From the NCBI RefSeq assembly GCF_023856365.1, contig NC_064554.1:8733001-8797000 (forward strand): a DNA stretch of 64,000 nt, written 5' to 3'. The position numbers were made by a program, and so were the translations under genes. The notes beneath the pieces are model-generated. The model saw only the letters and a program-made list of their open reading frames with translations, searched no databases and was not told the DNA's origin. The stretch comes from Brienomyrus brachyistius. Taxonomy: Eukaryota > Chordata > Actinopteri > Osteoglossiformes > Mormyridae. Positions within the stretch are counted from its first letter, which is position 1. Every line of letters begins with the position of its first letter. Shown piece by piece: positions 27,431 through 58,585 of the stretch.

Positions 27431-29900
27431 TGAACATAATGCTTAAATGACACAGAAACAATCAAAGCAGATTTAAAACACGTACAGTGACATCATGGGA
27501 AATATCCATCCATCCATTGTAACAGCTGCTAGTCAGGCTTGTACCTGATGCTGCCTGGGATTGGAACTCAACTGTGACCCTGACTAAGATAAGGAATCAG
27601 AAGATCCTGTTCCAGGCAACAAAGGGCACAAGGCAGGGGTACATCCCGGGCAGGATGTAATGTATAGTCAACTAATCAGTAAATATCTGGCACTTCCCAC
27701 ATCTCTGTCTGCAAGTAAGAGGTGTGATTTGAGCATTAGTGGTGATGTCATCTCCCTATGATATTACATTCCTCACTGTCCGACACCTCTATGTAAAACC
27801 CCCCCCCCCCCCCCCCCCCCCGCTGTTTTCCAAAGGGGAACCTGATGTCCCCACCCATGAGGCCCCTACAGCCGCTGAGACGCCTGCCCAGCCGAGCGTC
27901 ATGTTGCGAACATCTTTTGTTAAAATTTTTTAATGGATGTTTACTGAACCGAACCCCCCCCTAATTATCCCAAGATTGACCAAGAATGCAGCGTGACTAT
28001 TTGCCCGCCAAAGCCATATTCACCAATGCAGTCACTCATGTCACTCAAATGCCAGCACAGCTCTCATATATATTCTGCACTTGTCAATCAAAAGCTTTTG
28101 TCCTGAATATCATTACAGCACATAGTGTTTATACGAAATGTTATTTTACATGGATTGACTGCATTTGTGGCCATGATGATTTCAGATCGTTTCTGAATCA
28201 ATTTTAAACATTAGCTAGCATTTTAAAATGTTAGCGCTCCAGTCATGTGGGTCCACTTTAAACCTACAATAGATCCCCTTACAGCATGTATACATATGCG
28301 GTTAAAAATAACATAGTGATACATGATAAATGATGGGTATATTTTAACAAAAAGTAATGCATGTTAAAATAGTATTCCTCTGGCGTTTCTGGTATTTTTG
28401 CATTCCTACAAAGATTTTGATTGTGATCCACGCCCATAGCGCTCTAAACAAAGCTCAGATCTCTGTGCCAGACGGAGCTGTACAACTATCAGTCTTGCTG
28501 AGAGGCGTGATTCATTAATTACAATGATAAGGTCAATGAAAGGGAGACCTCCTGCTACACACCCAGCCACTCTGTGCTCCTTCTTAATCCAGCATCTGCC
28601 TATAGATCTATTTCCTTATTCTGTCGCTCATGAATATTCACAGGCTTCACCTGTAAATATTCACTGGGGTCATAGCCACACGTCTTAAAAGATGGACCTC
28701 ATTACTTACAGCCCCCTCCTCTCTGTGAGGTAAGTCCATTCTATTGCTACGAGAGTCTGTAACTGAGGGAGAGTAATGTTGCGGGGTTGGGGGGGAGAGA
28801 TTTCTATACTTCGGTGCCTATGGAACAGTGACTAGTTTTTAGTTTCCAACATGACTTCACATATTACTCTGTCCAAGGTTAATAACAGGGAAAGTGTGAT
28901 CATGGGCAATCTAGCAAAATCCTGGGAGATCCTGGGTGATCAAGTATGATCTCGGGGGCTCAAGTTCAGTCCTGGGAGATCAAAATTTAGCTGAGGATTT
29001 TATACTGAGATTATATGACAGAAAAACAGTGCAGTTTATGTTGATGTGCCACCGAAATAGGCACCAATGATCCAACATCAAACTATGTATCACTTGAATA
29101 ATTATGATGCAATGAATTCTCTCCCCTATCTGCCAGATTTAATGAGAATCCAAATAAAATATTGTTGATTTTCTTGCCTTGGAATGTGAACAGCATATGA
29201 ATAATCACAGCGCTCGCTCACTAAGCCCTGCGTTGTTTTATCAGAACTGCAGCTTCGGAGGTTCCCAGCTGTACACAGAGGAAGGGTCTGATGGTTCCCA
29301 TGGGAACCTTCACCTTTTAAACAGAAAACTTAGGAAGCACATGTTTACAAGTGTGGAGACATGAATTCTCTCGAGGTCATCCTCTCCACATTCCCTACAT
29401 GTAATATTATCCCTACAGAAGTAGTTTTCATCATACTGGGTTCTTTCAGTGGCATGAATTTGCCATTTGTGTTGTATGATAAGTTCTTACCATTGGAATT
29501 CCACATTTGAGATATTTTGTTGCTAGGGCATCATTAGCAGACAGACAGTGGGATGGATGGATTTTAACAAGAACAAGGCGAGTATTGGATGTCACAGGGG
29601 ACTGGTAACGTTTAAAATCCCGGTCGTTAAAGTATTTTGGCTCCTAACAGCCGCTGACAAATAACATTCAGTTTTATCGAGATTTGAACAGTTACAAGAA
29701 AAATGCCACCAAACGTTCTGTTAGAGGAAAACATCTACAGCAGATCTGCAACAGTGCAAAGTAGCCCATTGTTCTGTGTAGGACTCGGCGGACATGAATG
29801 CAGGTCACTGTGCGAGGAGGGCTAGACGCGGGGAGATGTACAATACTCTGCTTCCCAACATTAGATCAGCTGAGCTCATGATCAACATATGGCTGCCACT
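27431..29900. other. Intergenic stretch upstream of the intact receptor
   Basis: It contains a 23-base C run at 27799-27821 and, at about 27507-27690, a degraded minus-oriented SINE-like stretch (CATCCATCCATT, later GGGCACAAGGCAGGGGTACA). No gene is recognised. Direct repeats of 'tcctgggagatc' occur around 28918-28985. Confidence 0.45.
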
Positions 29901-30069
29901 CTCCCAGGAAACACCTCCACCTCAAATAGGGGTACGAATTTCAGAAATTAAATAAAAACAAGTATTTTTCGTTCTTCTTTTCCCACCAACAGATTTTTCA
30001 CCTGAGAGCACCTCAGAGAACCTAGTGCAGATACACATCGCAAGCACATTGCCTCCTACAAAAGCAAAC

Positions 30070-30942
30070 ATGACTGGATATATCAACATCACCAGTTTAA
30101 CCGTGTGGCTCCCAGGCTTCATCGCAAGTTTACTCATACTAGTGTGCAATGCCTTACATGTCCAGCTTGAAAGACAACTTCAGACCGTTGACATCATAGT
30201 GACTTTGATCATCTCGTCAAACTTACTTGCTGGTGTTTTGAACATTGTATTAGTGCTCCTGTTGAGTCTACACCTTTGTCCCCACATGATTCTGCTCTTT
30301 CTATGGGAGGTGACATCCGGGATTCAAAAATGGGTCACCAGTCTGATCTGCGTGTTCTTCTACCTCAAGATAGTGCCTGGGAAAAGCCCCATATTTCTGT
30401 GGCTGAAGAACCACTTCAGTTTTCTAGTTGTGATTATTATAGTCATGGGGATTGTATGCAGTCTAATCACCAGCATCATCGATTTGTTCTTCGAGGAGCA
30501 TCGTGATGATAGCGTTGAGGGACATCTCAACTGCAGCTACACTAAGCTCCCGCCTACTCTCTCGGCGTTGAAGCTCTTTTGGAAGACTTTTAATTACTCT
30601 ACCGTGCTTGCCCTGATGGTCTTTTCCAGCGGCGCACTCATGGCCCACTTAATTGCACACATGAGGAAGATGCGAGGGAACAACCAGGTGAACCAGCATG
30701 GAGTGGCCCGAGCAGCCTTCATGATCTTCTTCCTGGCTTTTGAGTTTGTGGTATGCGCCATCGCTAGGCACACTCTGGCAGCCATCTTTCAGCATGGCCT
30801 CACTGAGGTCTCCATGAACAACTACTGCTTGGTCAACCTGACCCTCTCCACCATCGTACCCATCACCCTGATTGCTGGGATCAGTGCCTTGCGGGAGAGG
30901 ATTGCCAGTTTGTGTTTCAGTGCTTCAGGGAATACCACTTAG
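30070..30942 (+). CDS. TAS2R-like (bitter taste type) G-protein-coupled receptor, intact
   Basis: A single-exon gene for a seven-membrane-segment receptor of about 290 residues, the usual TAS2R size. I chose the ATG at 30070 (MTGYINITSL) rather than the one at 30025, because TAS2R proteins have a very short outer N-terminus. The third-segment signature VFFYLKIVPGKSPIFLWLK closely resembles the TAS2R pattern FYFLKIA-S-IFLWLK. Segment 1 has LPGFIASLLILVCN, with the conserved Asn. NCSY and NYS in the second outer loop are possible N-glycosylation sites. The loop before segment 6 (HGVARAAFMIFF) departs from the HxKALK motif of typical TAS2Rs, so this is a divergent member. A poly(A) signal follows at 31086. 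Ligand unknown. V1R-type pheromone receptors are the main alternative. Confidence 0.78.
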   Translation: MTGYINITSLTVWLPGFIASLLILVCNALHVQLERQLQTVDIIVTLIISSNLLAGVLNIVLVLLLSLHLCPHMILLFLWEVTSGIQKWVTSLICVFFYLKIVPGKSPIFLWLKNHFSFLVVIIIVMGIVCSLITSIIDLFFEEHRDDSVEGHLNCSYTKLPPTLSALKLFWKTFNYSTVLALMVFSSGALMAHLIAHMRKMRGNNQVNQHGVARAAFMIFFLAFEFVVCAIARHTLAAIFQHGLTEVSMNNYCLVNLTLSTIVPITLIAGISALRERIASLCFSASGNTT

Positions 30943-31085
30943 ACGGTGGACTCATGTAGCATGTTTCCAATAAGGCTTACAATGTGCTTTCGTTTGTTAG
31001 CAGACAAGCAGCAAGTTTTCATTAACGAATACTGTGTGTGATACATGCCTTGCAGCTAAATTTGAAATGTTTGACATTCTGTTGA

Positions 31086-31091
31086 AATAAA
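31086..31091 (+). terminator. Poly(A) signal AATAAA downstream of the receptor
   Basis: AATAAA about 145 bp after the stop codon of the intact receptor, in the expected orientation. Confidence 0.55.
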
Positions 31092-31680
31092 AATATGCAT
31101 ATTGCATAACTTGAATTTTCTGTCTGTCATTTTGATTTTAATTTTAGGAATATAGCTGCATTTCCCTCTGACAAACTGGCATCCCATATAGGGCATTCCC
31201 TGCCTGAATTCATTTGCTTCCTGGCAAAAGCTGTAGGACAGAGGCATTCCCTCTTTGGGAAAAGAGATTATGGAAAATCGATGAGGAATACAAGTGTATT
31301 TTCCATCATCAGTCCAGTAAAAACATCTGAGACGTCCAAGAAGCAGCACACATCACAGCTAAACGTAAATTTAAACTTACAGGAAATCGTTTTAACAAAG
31401 AACATGTGTTTTCAATTAGTGTGATGTGGTTTTCTGTGTAGGAACATCCAGGAGCCCAAGGGCCTGTACATCAGTCTCTACATATCAGCATATCATGCTA
31501 AAGCAAAAAAGCACCAACACGTAATTCTGCACTATTAATTCATCTCTTCCATTTCATAAAAGATGTAGTGATACACACCTTCTGTTATTATCTGCCAGTC
31601 TTCCTTAACAGCAATAAGTGTCACAGAGACTATTCCCATTAAATACATCTTTTGAATTCCATTGAATATATAACTTCATA
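31092..31680. other. Intergenic stretch between receptor and Tc1 element
   Basis: AT-rich, no conserved reading frame, no recognised repeat. Confidence 0.5.
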
Positions 31681-32860
31681 TACACTATATTCACGAAAGT
31701 ATTTAATATGGAGTTGGCCCACCCTTTGCAGCTATAACAGCTTTAACTCTTCTGCGAAGGCTGTCCACAGGGTTTAGGAGTGTGTTTCTGGAATTTTTTG
31801 ATCATTGTTCCAGGAGAGCATTTGTGAGGTCAGGTGCTGATGTTGGACGAGAAGGCCTGGCTCACAGTCTCTGCTTTAATTCATCCCAGAGGTGTTCTAT
31901 TGGGTTGAGGTCAGGACTCTGTGCAGGCAAGTTCCTCCACACCAGACTCACTCATCCATGTCCTTATGGACCTTGCTTTGTGCACTGGTGAGCAGTCATG
32001 TTAGAACAGGAAGGGACCATCCCCAAACTGTTCCCACAAAGTTGGGAGCATGAAATTGTCAGAATGGCTTTGAATGCAGCATTAAGAGTTCCTTTCACTG
32101 GAACTAAGGAGCCAAGCTCAACCCCTGAAAAACAACCCCACACCATAACCCCCCCCTCCACCAAACATTATACTTAGCACAATGTAGTTAGGCAAGTACC
32201 ATTCTCCTGGCAACCACCAAACCCAGATTCGTCCATCAGATTTCCAGACAGAGAAGCGTAATTTATCACTCCAGAGAACAAGTTTTTACTGCTTTAGAGT
32301 CCAGTGGCGGCGTTCTCTACACCACTGCATCTGATGCTTTGCACTGCACTTGGTGATGTAAGGCTTAGATGCAGCTGCTCGGCCATGGAAACCCATTCCA
32401 TGAAGTTCTCTACACACTGTTCTTGAGCTAATCTGAAGGCCACATGAAGTTTGGAGATCTGTAGCTACTGACTCTGCAGACAGTTGTCGACTTCTGCACA
32501 CTGTGTGCCTCAGCATGCGTTGTCCCCGCTCTGTGATTTTACATGGCCTACCACTTTGTGACTGAGTTGTTGCTGTTCCCATTTGCTTCCAATTTGTTAT
32601 AATATTACTAACAGTTGACCGTGAAATATTTAGTAGTGAGGAAATTTCACGAATGGACTTATTGCACAGGTGGCATCCCATCAGGATACCATGTGAATTC
32701 GCTGCGCTCCTAAGAGTGACCCATTCTTTTGCAAGTGTTTATAGAAGCAGTCTGCATGCCTAGGTGCTTGATTTTATACAGCTGTGGCTGTGGAAGTGAT
32801 TGGAACACCTGTATTCAATAATTGGGAGGGGTGTCCCAATACCTTGGGCAATATAGCATA
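31681..32860 (-). mobile_element. Degenerate Tc1-like DNA transposon
   Basis: The ends are imperfect inverted repeats: TACACTATATTCACGAAAGT at the left and, inverted, TATGCTATATTGCCCAAGGT at the right. Transposase pieces read on the minus strand. 32681-32286 has the N-terminal helix-turn-helix region (SIREISSLLNISRSTVSNII, then ITERGQRML). 32164-31964 has GGVMVWGCFSGVELGSLVPV, the core around the catalytic domain. Frameshifts and stops separate them and the DDE region is broken, so it cannot move by itself. Confidence 0.9.
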
Positions 32861-33248
32861 CATATAAATATCCAGCCATAAATTTAAATAATGACTTCTA
32901 CAGTTCAGCTACACCTGCAGCTTCTCCCAAAAATCACAGTTGGCAGTTGGCAATTGAGAGCTATCACTTCACCTCTTTGATGAACACTGAACCTGGAGAA
33001 AATACCTGCAAAGATCATTTAAACACTCTTTCATTATAGGACAGAAACGGAACCCTCTCACCTGAAGGTGTGACAAGTAAGAACCGCGCGCCTAGTTCAC
33101 GTACTATTTACTGCAGTACCACTAATGCCCAGAAGAGGGCCTCCTCTGCAATATACCATTCAGTCTTGAGACGCTACACTATAAACCTCGATGAAAGTGA
33201 ATGAATGGTACGCGAAAGTTAAACTGTTTTCTTGCGCTCTTGTTAAAA

Positions 33249-33302
<54 letters not shown>

Positions 33303-36100
33303 ATATATATATAGGTGTGATGAAGAGGAAGCAGGGTAATTTGAGAACTGGAATTGTTAAATGTTTTTGCTTTTTTCCGAACACCATGATTGTGGAGATT
33401 TAATTAAGTCTATCAGCATCTTGGGTTGAATCACTGTCATTGCATCCATACATCTGCAAAACACATCTGCACACTCTCAGAGAGTGCCAGCTCTTATGAT
33501 TGTGTGTCCTTGACACACAAAGACTGTCTGGGGACAAGGTTTGGGTAGGTGGAGGCGTGACTTCATGATGATTGTGAGCTGCTCAGCCGAGATTGACAAC
33601 TGTGTGCCTGCATGCAACTCTGGGAGCCAGAGATGACGTAATACTGCACACCTGCGTGCACGAAGAGTCGCTTTGCTGATATGAAAAGCTAGTATCTGAA
33701 GTCTCACTATTTCGTCCCATTAATACAGGCAGGTATTTCACTGGAGCTATTCAGGTTAAGTATCTCTGGGGGCGGGGGGGTGTGGGGTGCTTTGCGGTGA
33801 AAAAAATCAGCAACCGAGGCTTTGTGTGTCGATTCGACTTGCCTGCCCCTCAATCGCAATCTACATGTAAGTATAGATTGCTCTGTTTTGTTGATCTCCA
33901 GCAAGACACCATGCTAAAAGCTGGCTTTGAAGTTAGTTCTACTCTCTTTCTTGGCATATCTGCCTGCATTTTTATTTTGTATATTTAAAGTTTGTATCCT
34001 GTTGGTCTCCTTGGCACCCAAACCCCATTGCAAACCCCGTCCTCCCCTACAAATTCTCTTTGGCTCTGTTTGGCTGCAGGCCCAGAGACCTTCTCACACT
34101 CAGCTTCACATCCTACTCAGGTTCAGCAGCAGAGCAGAGCCTTGAATTCGCCAACTTTAAGCGACCGTTCGACGTCCTTACCCACTCCGCTATCTGCTGC
34201 CCTGCAGCTCCTTTGAAACCGCACGCATGAACAATGCATCGCCTTCGTGTTTGCCAGACAGACCTTGTGGCTATAACGGGCAGAGGGTGGAGAGTCGTGG
34301 TCGAGGGAGTCAGCTATTCAGGGAAGAAAGACCCTGGGCAAATATAGCCCCTGTGAGCCAGTTTGCAAAGAAAGTAAGATAGGTGGGAAAGAGGGTGGGT
34401 GAAGCACATTTCATCGGAGCCCAGTGGACACATGTAAACAGTTTCAATTTAATCCACAGCATTCTTCTTGATTGTCAGTTCTGCAAGGGCAAAAACTCCG
34501 AGGGGAGGAGCTGGGTAAATATTTACATAATTTATTCCTTATTTGCCCTTTGGTGTAGGCCAGATGAAAGACAAGGCTTTAGTTTCTTTTCATATTCGAC
34601 AAGGTAAGATACAACAGTCTACTTTTGGCTCAATGGCGCCCCCTGCTGTCTCCCAGTTACACGTTCTGTTCAACAACCTTCGCAGCTTTCATGCTTTAAA
34701 ATTTGTGAAAGGTTGAACTAAGGGGGTCATAAACAGGCTAGGCTTCAGGCCATATATCTTTTGTACTATGTTTAGTAAATGCAACATCACTAATCCATGA
34801 TATTCCGTAGCCCCGCCCACAATATATTTAACGACTAATTACCAAAATCGTTTTGCATCTAACTGCAAGTTACTAGAGCATTGTGGAGGAAAATGGCAGG
34901 AAGGTGGGTGGGGGGATAACTGGCCCGGGAACCCTGCGCATCCTGCACCAGGCCCAAGGAAGATGTTTCAGCTCCAAAAGTGGAGATTAGCCTGCAAGAG
35001 CAGCCGTCTAAAATAACTGGGTTCAACTTACCAGCCTGTCAACTGGGAGAAACAGTATCTACAGGATGCAGCATTATTTGCGAGCATGATGAAAGGGTTA
35101 CGCTTAATAGATATCATCCGTTAGGATAAAGCTGACACCGTTTATGAGGTGTTAAGAGGTAAAACACAGGCCAGGAGTGGACCCCGAACACCAGCAAATC
35201 AATAAATCAACACTGTTCAATAATATAACAGTTTAGAAAATATCTATCAGTTATAAGTTTTACTTTAAAGCACAAGTAAAGCCATCATGTTCTGGTAATT
35301 TGTATATTTTAAACTACGGTGAGCATATCAGAACGGGATACCTTCTGAAAATTTGCTTTCTGGAAAAAAAAAAAGCAGAATCATCTCAATGTCCTGAATC
35401 ACAAATTGACACCATTCCAAATACATTGCTGCCCATTGAACGCCATGTAGAAGAGAAAATAAAGTATTACTGCACACATATTAACTGTTTTAACTGTTTT
35501 GCCAAGTGTCCAATTTTAAGAAAACTCACCCTACACACCACAACCATCAACCAGGGGGGAAATAAATCAGAATTGTCTTTTGTAAGTTAGGGGAACAGAA
35601 AGTCACTGAACGTTGTTAAAAGAATTAACACCTGAATAAGATAAATGATGGTGGAAAGGCATGATTAATAATTAATTTCATATTGACCATGGAAGTGCAG
35701 GAAAGCGCGACAGAGAGCAGAAAAACAGGCGCATATTTGAGCGCTGCTGTGGTGAGATACAACTCGTGGGCTGCACTATGATGGAGGGGGGGTTGGGGGG
35801 TCCGTCATGAATGGAGGTCATTCTTCATCTGCTTGCCTGCTCAGAACAGTGCAAGTGGGTTGAGAAGCGACAGAAGCGAAATCTCACCCAATTTTATTTT
35901 AAATCTCACAGTTTTGCGCATATATTCCGTTTATTTCTCTTGCATTTACAAAAAAAAAAAAAAACATAGTTTTTGAAAAGTTTTCAGTGCCCACTTTTGG
36001 ACCTTTCACTTTATAATATTGTACCACTGACAGTGTCATTTGAAAAAGTTTTATACATTTTAATTGCCGGTTACTTGCACCTAGAGTCAAAGAGAGATTC
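32861..36100. other. Intergenic stretch upstream of erbb2
   Basis: It holds a (TG)n microsatellite at 33254-33298 and no convincing gene. Short frames, for example at 33782-33988, show no conserved domain. The stretch is otherwise AT-rich. Confidence 0.5.
33254..33314. repeat. (TG)n microsatellite with (TA) end
   Basis: About 22 TG units followed by a short TATATA run. Confidence 0.97.
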
Positions 36101-36380
36101 CAGACTTAATGACTTTGCGACTTCAGTGAGGCGGGGCCGGGACAGCGAAGCGCCACTCCCCTGCTCGGGCCTTGGTGACAATCTTTACTACCAATCTCAC
36201 AGTTTCAATCGTGACATGGTAAATCTGGGTCAGACTGTGCTTCGTTAATAACTAACAGATAACAGCAAATACACTTTTGGACGTTCCAGCGAGCTGAAGT
36301 TCAGTGATTGTCGCAGACGGGCCGCACAGGAGGGGCACACTGCGGTTAATATGAAGCAGTGATCGGCTGTAGAAGAATCT
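36100..36380 (+). promoter_or_regulatory. Probable promoter and 5' leader of erbb2
   Basis: GC content rises just before the start codon, with a GC-box-like GAGGCGGGGCCGGG at about 36127-36140. The transcription start cannot be fixed from the sequence. Confidence 0.4.
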
Positions 36381-55285
<18,905 letters not shown>

Positions 55286-57998
55286 GCTGGACAGTCCCCG
55301 CTGTGCCGTCTCTAAGCTATGACCTTTCTACCCGTCCTTCCTCGCCATCCTCGTCCCTGTCTGGGCCAGCCTACCATGTCTCTCCAGCTCTTTGACCTGC
55401 GCTCAGATGGCCGGATGTTTGGGTTGATCTCCCTTCAGCATCCCATCTCAAAGCCTTTTCTAGACGACCTCGATCCCATTTCTCACACATTAACCCAAAG
55501 CCGGAGAGGACAGGGTGTTGTGGTTCCTGGTCCAGGTGGGGGGGGGGGGGGGGGGGAGGGTCTCTGTTCCCAAAATGGAATGGAGGAACACGTGAGAGAT
55601 GCATAGGCCCAGTGGACTGGAAGGTGACTTTTGCAGTAAATGTATCCCCTTTGTCCAACGGGCAGCACGATGTAGCATCTGGTCTGTAACAAAAGAAGAA
55701 AAAAAGAACAAGTCAACAGTTTACTGAGAAGAGAAAAATCTCCTGGCCATTATAAGCTCTTTGGAAGGACGTAGGTCCTGATGTCTCAAACTGTAGTGCA
55801 GTATTTGAAGAAAGGAAAGCTGTGTGTATTTTTTGGAGATGCACACGGATGCACTTGTCTGTCCTCTTAATCACATGAGAAGTTATCACAGAACTGCTTT
55901 CGGAATTTACCCCAGATCAAATTTGAGGTCAGAGGGGTTTTTTTTTGGTTGTGTTGTGACTCAACATGGACATTAAATCGCTAACGGAAACTAAAAAAAA
56001 ATGCTGTATTTCCAACAATCACAAAGCACGGTCGGGTGATTTAACCCTAATAACGAAATCCTTGTGTCGGTTAGTCACATTTCAGCGACTTTTTAGGATT
56101 ATCCCAAGTGAAATACCAAGATATTTAGGAACTTTTGAATGAGGCGCTCACCTGAATCTCTCCACTAGAATGTGCAGGTGTTTAAGTGAAGAAATTTGCT
56201 TCGCTTAAAAGCCTTAGCTTAAGTAAGTGTAAATGTAACTGTCATTAGTGGCCAAACTCACTGGAAGAGAAGAAAATGAAGGAAATAATAAATATATGAG
56301 ATGTAAAGACAAGTGACACTGTAGAAATGCAAGGTATCTTTTTTAATTATGTTTTTAAGAGTTCTGTACTTTTTTTTTTCCAATGAGAATACTGATGTTC
56401 TGGTCCGTCTAATTATTAACGAGAGCTCTATTCTCATGTGTGATGCTTCAAATGCGCGTAATTCCAACTAGAACATTCTGCAGAGACCATCTGGTTCGTA
56501 AGGCGTGTATAATTAAAGGGCATTCGGCACTGCAGGACTGGACCAGGCTATGTGAGGAAATGATTTGCAGGCCATTTGTATTTCTGTGCACGTGGCTGCG
56601 TTCACAGTGGTACAGAAAGAAGAGAAACTGGCCTCGTCGAAGTTCAGAAAAGCCAAATTCCCACAGCAACCAAGAATGTAACTCTGCTTCCGTCAGGCCC
56701 ATCCTGCGGCTTCGGAAGAGTCATCTTCGGATTGCGATGTTTCCCAGAGTCTCTCTGGGTGAATGTGCTTGCAGCGATACAGGATGGATGCTTGTAAGAT
56801 GCAAATCAGCAGCACTGGAGGAAGAGGGTGAGGGTCTCATTAGGGGCTCCGGTTGGCTGAGGACGGCCCCTGCATGCCATGGCGACCCCTCAGACAGAAG
56901 CACACTTGCTTGTTGTGTCCTGTGAGCCCCGGGGGGAGCTCATTGTCATTCATGGGGCAAGGCCTGTGTGTGAAAGGAGCTGTTTGTTATTGCCGGAAGC
57001 GGGGCCATACCCCGACCCGGTCCCTGCCACAACGCGGGCTGATGTACGGCTGACTGGTGGGCCCCTGAACAATGCACAGAGGGCTGAGGGAGGGGCGTGT
57101 GGAGGCCCTCCGCCACCCCCGACTATCATTGACGTTGTCCCAGCTTACGCAGGATTAAGATGCCAGCTGGCTGGACGCAGGCTCTCGGAATATGGGAGCG
57201 CGTATAGCAACCTGTGCCGTGGACAGTAAACGAGGACCATCGGCGTCTCCTCTCTCTCTCCGGGAGCTGCAGTTAAATGGAAATAGTCCTTTTGGAGCAC
57301 AGAGCAAGCTGATAACAATGCAAGATATGCACTGGGAGGGAGGGGGAGATTCCGGGCTGGTCTTCGTGCTGGAATGAGCGGCATGACAGTAGTCTGTAGA
57401 GCCGAGCTCTTTTCAGCTCCGTCACCGAAACGACACTGCCCTCATTCAGGTTCCAGGGCCCCGTTCTTACCGCTATCAAACTGAAATCCAAAGCTGTGAT
57501 GCGCATCTGGCGATACCGGTACACTCGTTTTCTTTGAAACGCAGGATGAGAATCTCGCCCCAAGAAGGCGAGGGCCATATGCAGGAGCGCCCCCCTGAGG
57601 GAAATCTCCCAGCCAGAGTCCAAAAATAAAAGGTGCGGCTATGTGAGCCACACCACATGTGGTAACTCGAGCCGAACCGCCAGCGCGTAGAGTCAGCCGG
57701 CCCCCGTCGCCGTCTGCATATAGAATGTCCTGTGGGGGTAGGGGTGGCAGGGGGCTTGTGAATGTTGTACAATACACTTTATAGAAAATCTCTCTTATTT
57801 TTTCAAGTGATATGCCATGTTTTTTGTACATTTGTATTGCGTGTAAATCTGGCCGATTTATCCTCTGGACCCTGTATGAATGAGCCAGTAAGTGGTTTGC
57901 ATTAAAGTACTAAAATAATATAACTTTGTATACAGTTTTTTTTTTTTTTTTAAGTAACAAGATAGAGATTGAATTTTGCTCACACAGTTTAAATAAAG
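55286..57998 (+). other. erbb2 3' untranslated region
   Basis: About 2.7 kb without conserved reading frames follows the stop codon. It has a 19-base G run at 55538-55556. Poly(A) signal candidates are ATTAAA at 57901-57906 and AATAAA at 57992-57997. Short frames in the stretch show no domain. Confidence 0.6.
57992..57997 (+). terminator. Candidate erbb2 poly(A) signal
   Basis: AATAAA followed by T-rich sequence, at the end of the gene-free stretch after erbb2. Confidence 0.55.
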
Positions 57999-58036
57999 TT
58001 TGTCTTTGTACAAAATCTCACAAAGCACAAATGTAT

Positions 58037-58050
58037 TTTATTTTTTTATT
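58037..58050 (-). terminator. Candidate ccdc47 poly(A) signals
   Basis: TTTATT at 58037-58042 and again at 58045-58050 (AATAAA on the minus strand), about 540 bp beyond the ccdc47 stop. Confidence 0.5.
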
Positions 58051-58585
58051 GAGAACAGAGCTGCCAATGGATTTTGCCTTAAAAACAAGCTTCCAGCAAG
58101 AATAAATATTTATCAGAATTTATACCTTTCACAATATTTACCTTTCACTTATAAGTACAGAATGAATGTCCATTTTTTACATGTTACCTTGGCATTAACA
58201 CTAAAAACTGAACCATCGTTACTAAACAATGGTCTAACATCATCAGACGATTATTACACCCCAGCTGTAGTGCGAGTAGAGTAGGCCAGAAGGCTCACCC
58301 TGACCGACACGCTCCCTGACCAATATTCCTACTGGCCCAAGAGCACATATACCTGCCCCCACAGAGGGGAAGAGCCTCACTCAGTCCTCCTATCTGGCAG
58401 TCTATAGGATGATTGTTTCCATGATGATGAGACACGAGCCAATGGGAGAGTGTGGAGGACCGTAGTGAGTCCTACCTGGGGGTGAGGGGAGGGGGTGCTG
58501 GGGGTCTGATAAAGGGCAGGGGTGCCGTCTGGAGGCTGAAAAGGGGACCAGCGGAAGCTGTTGGAGCCAACTGCCTGTCCCCCGT

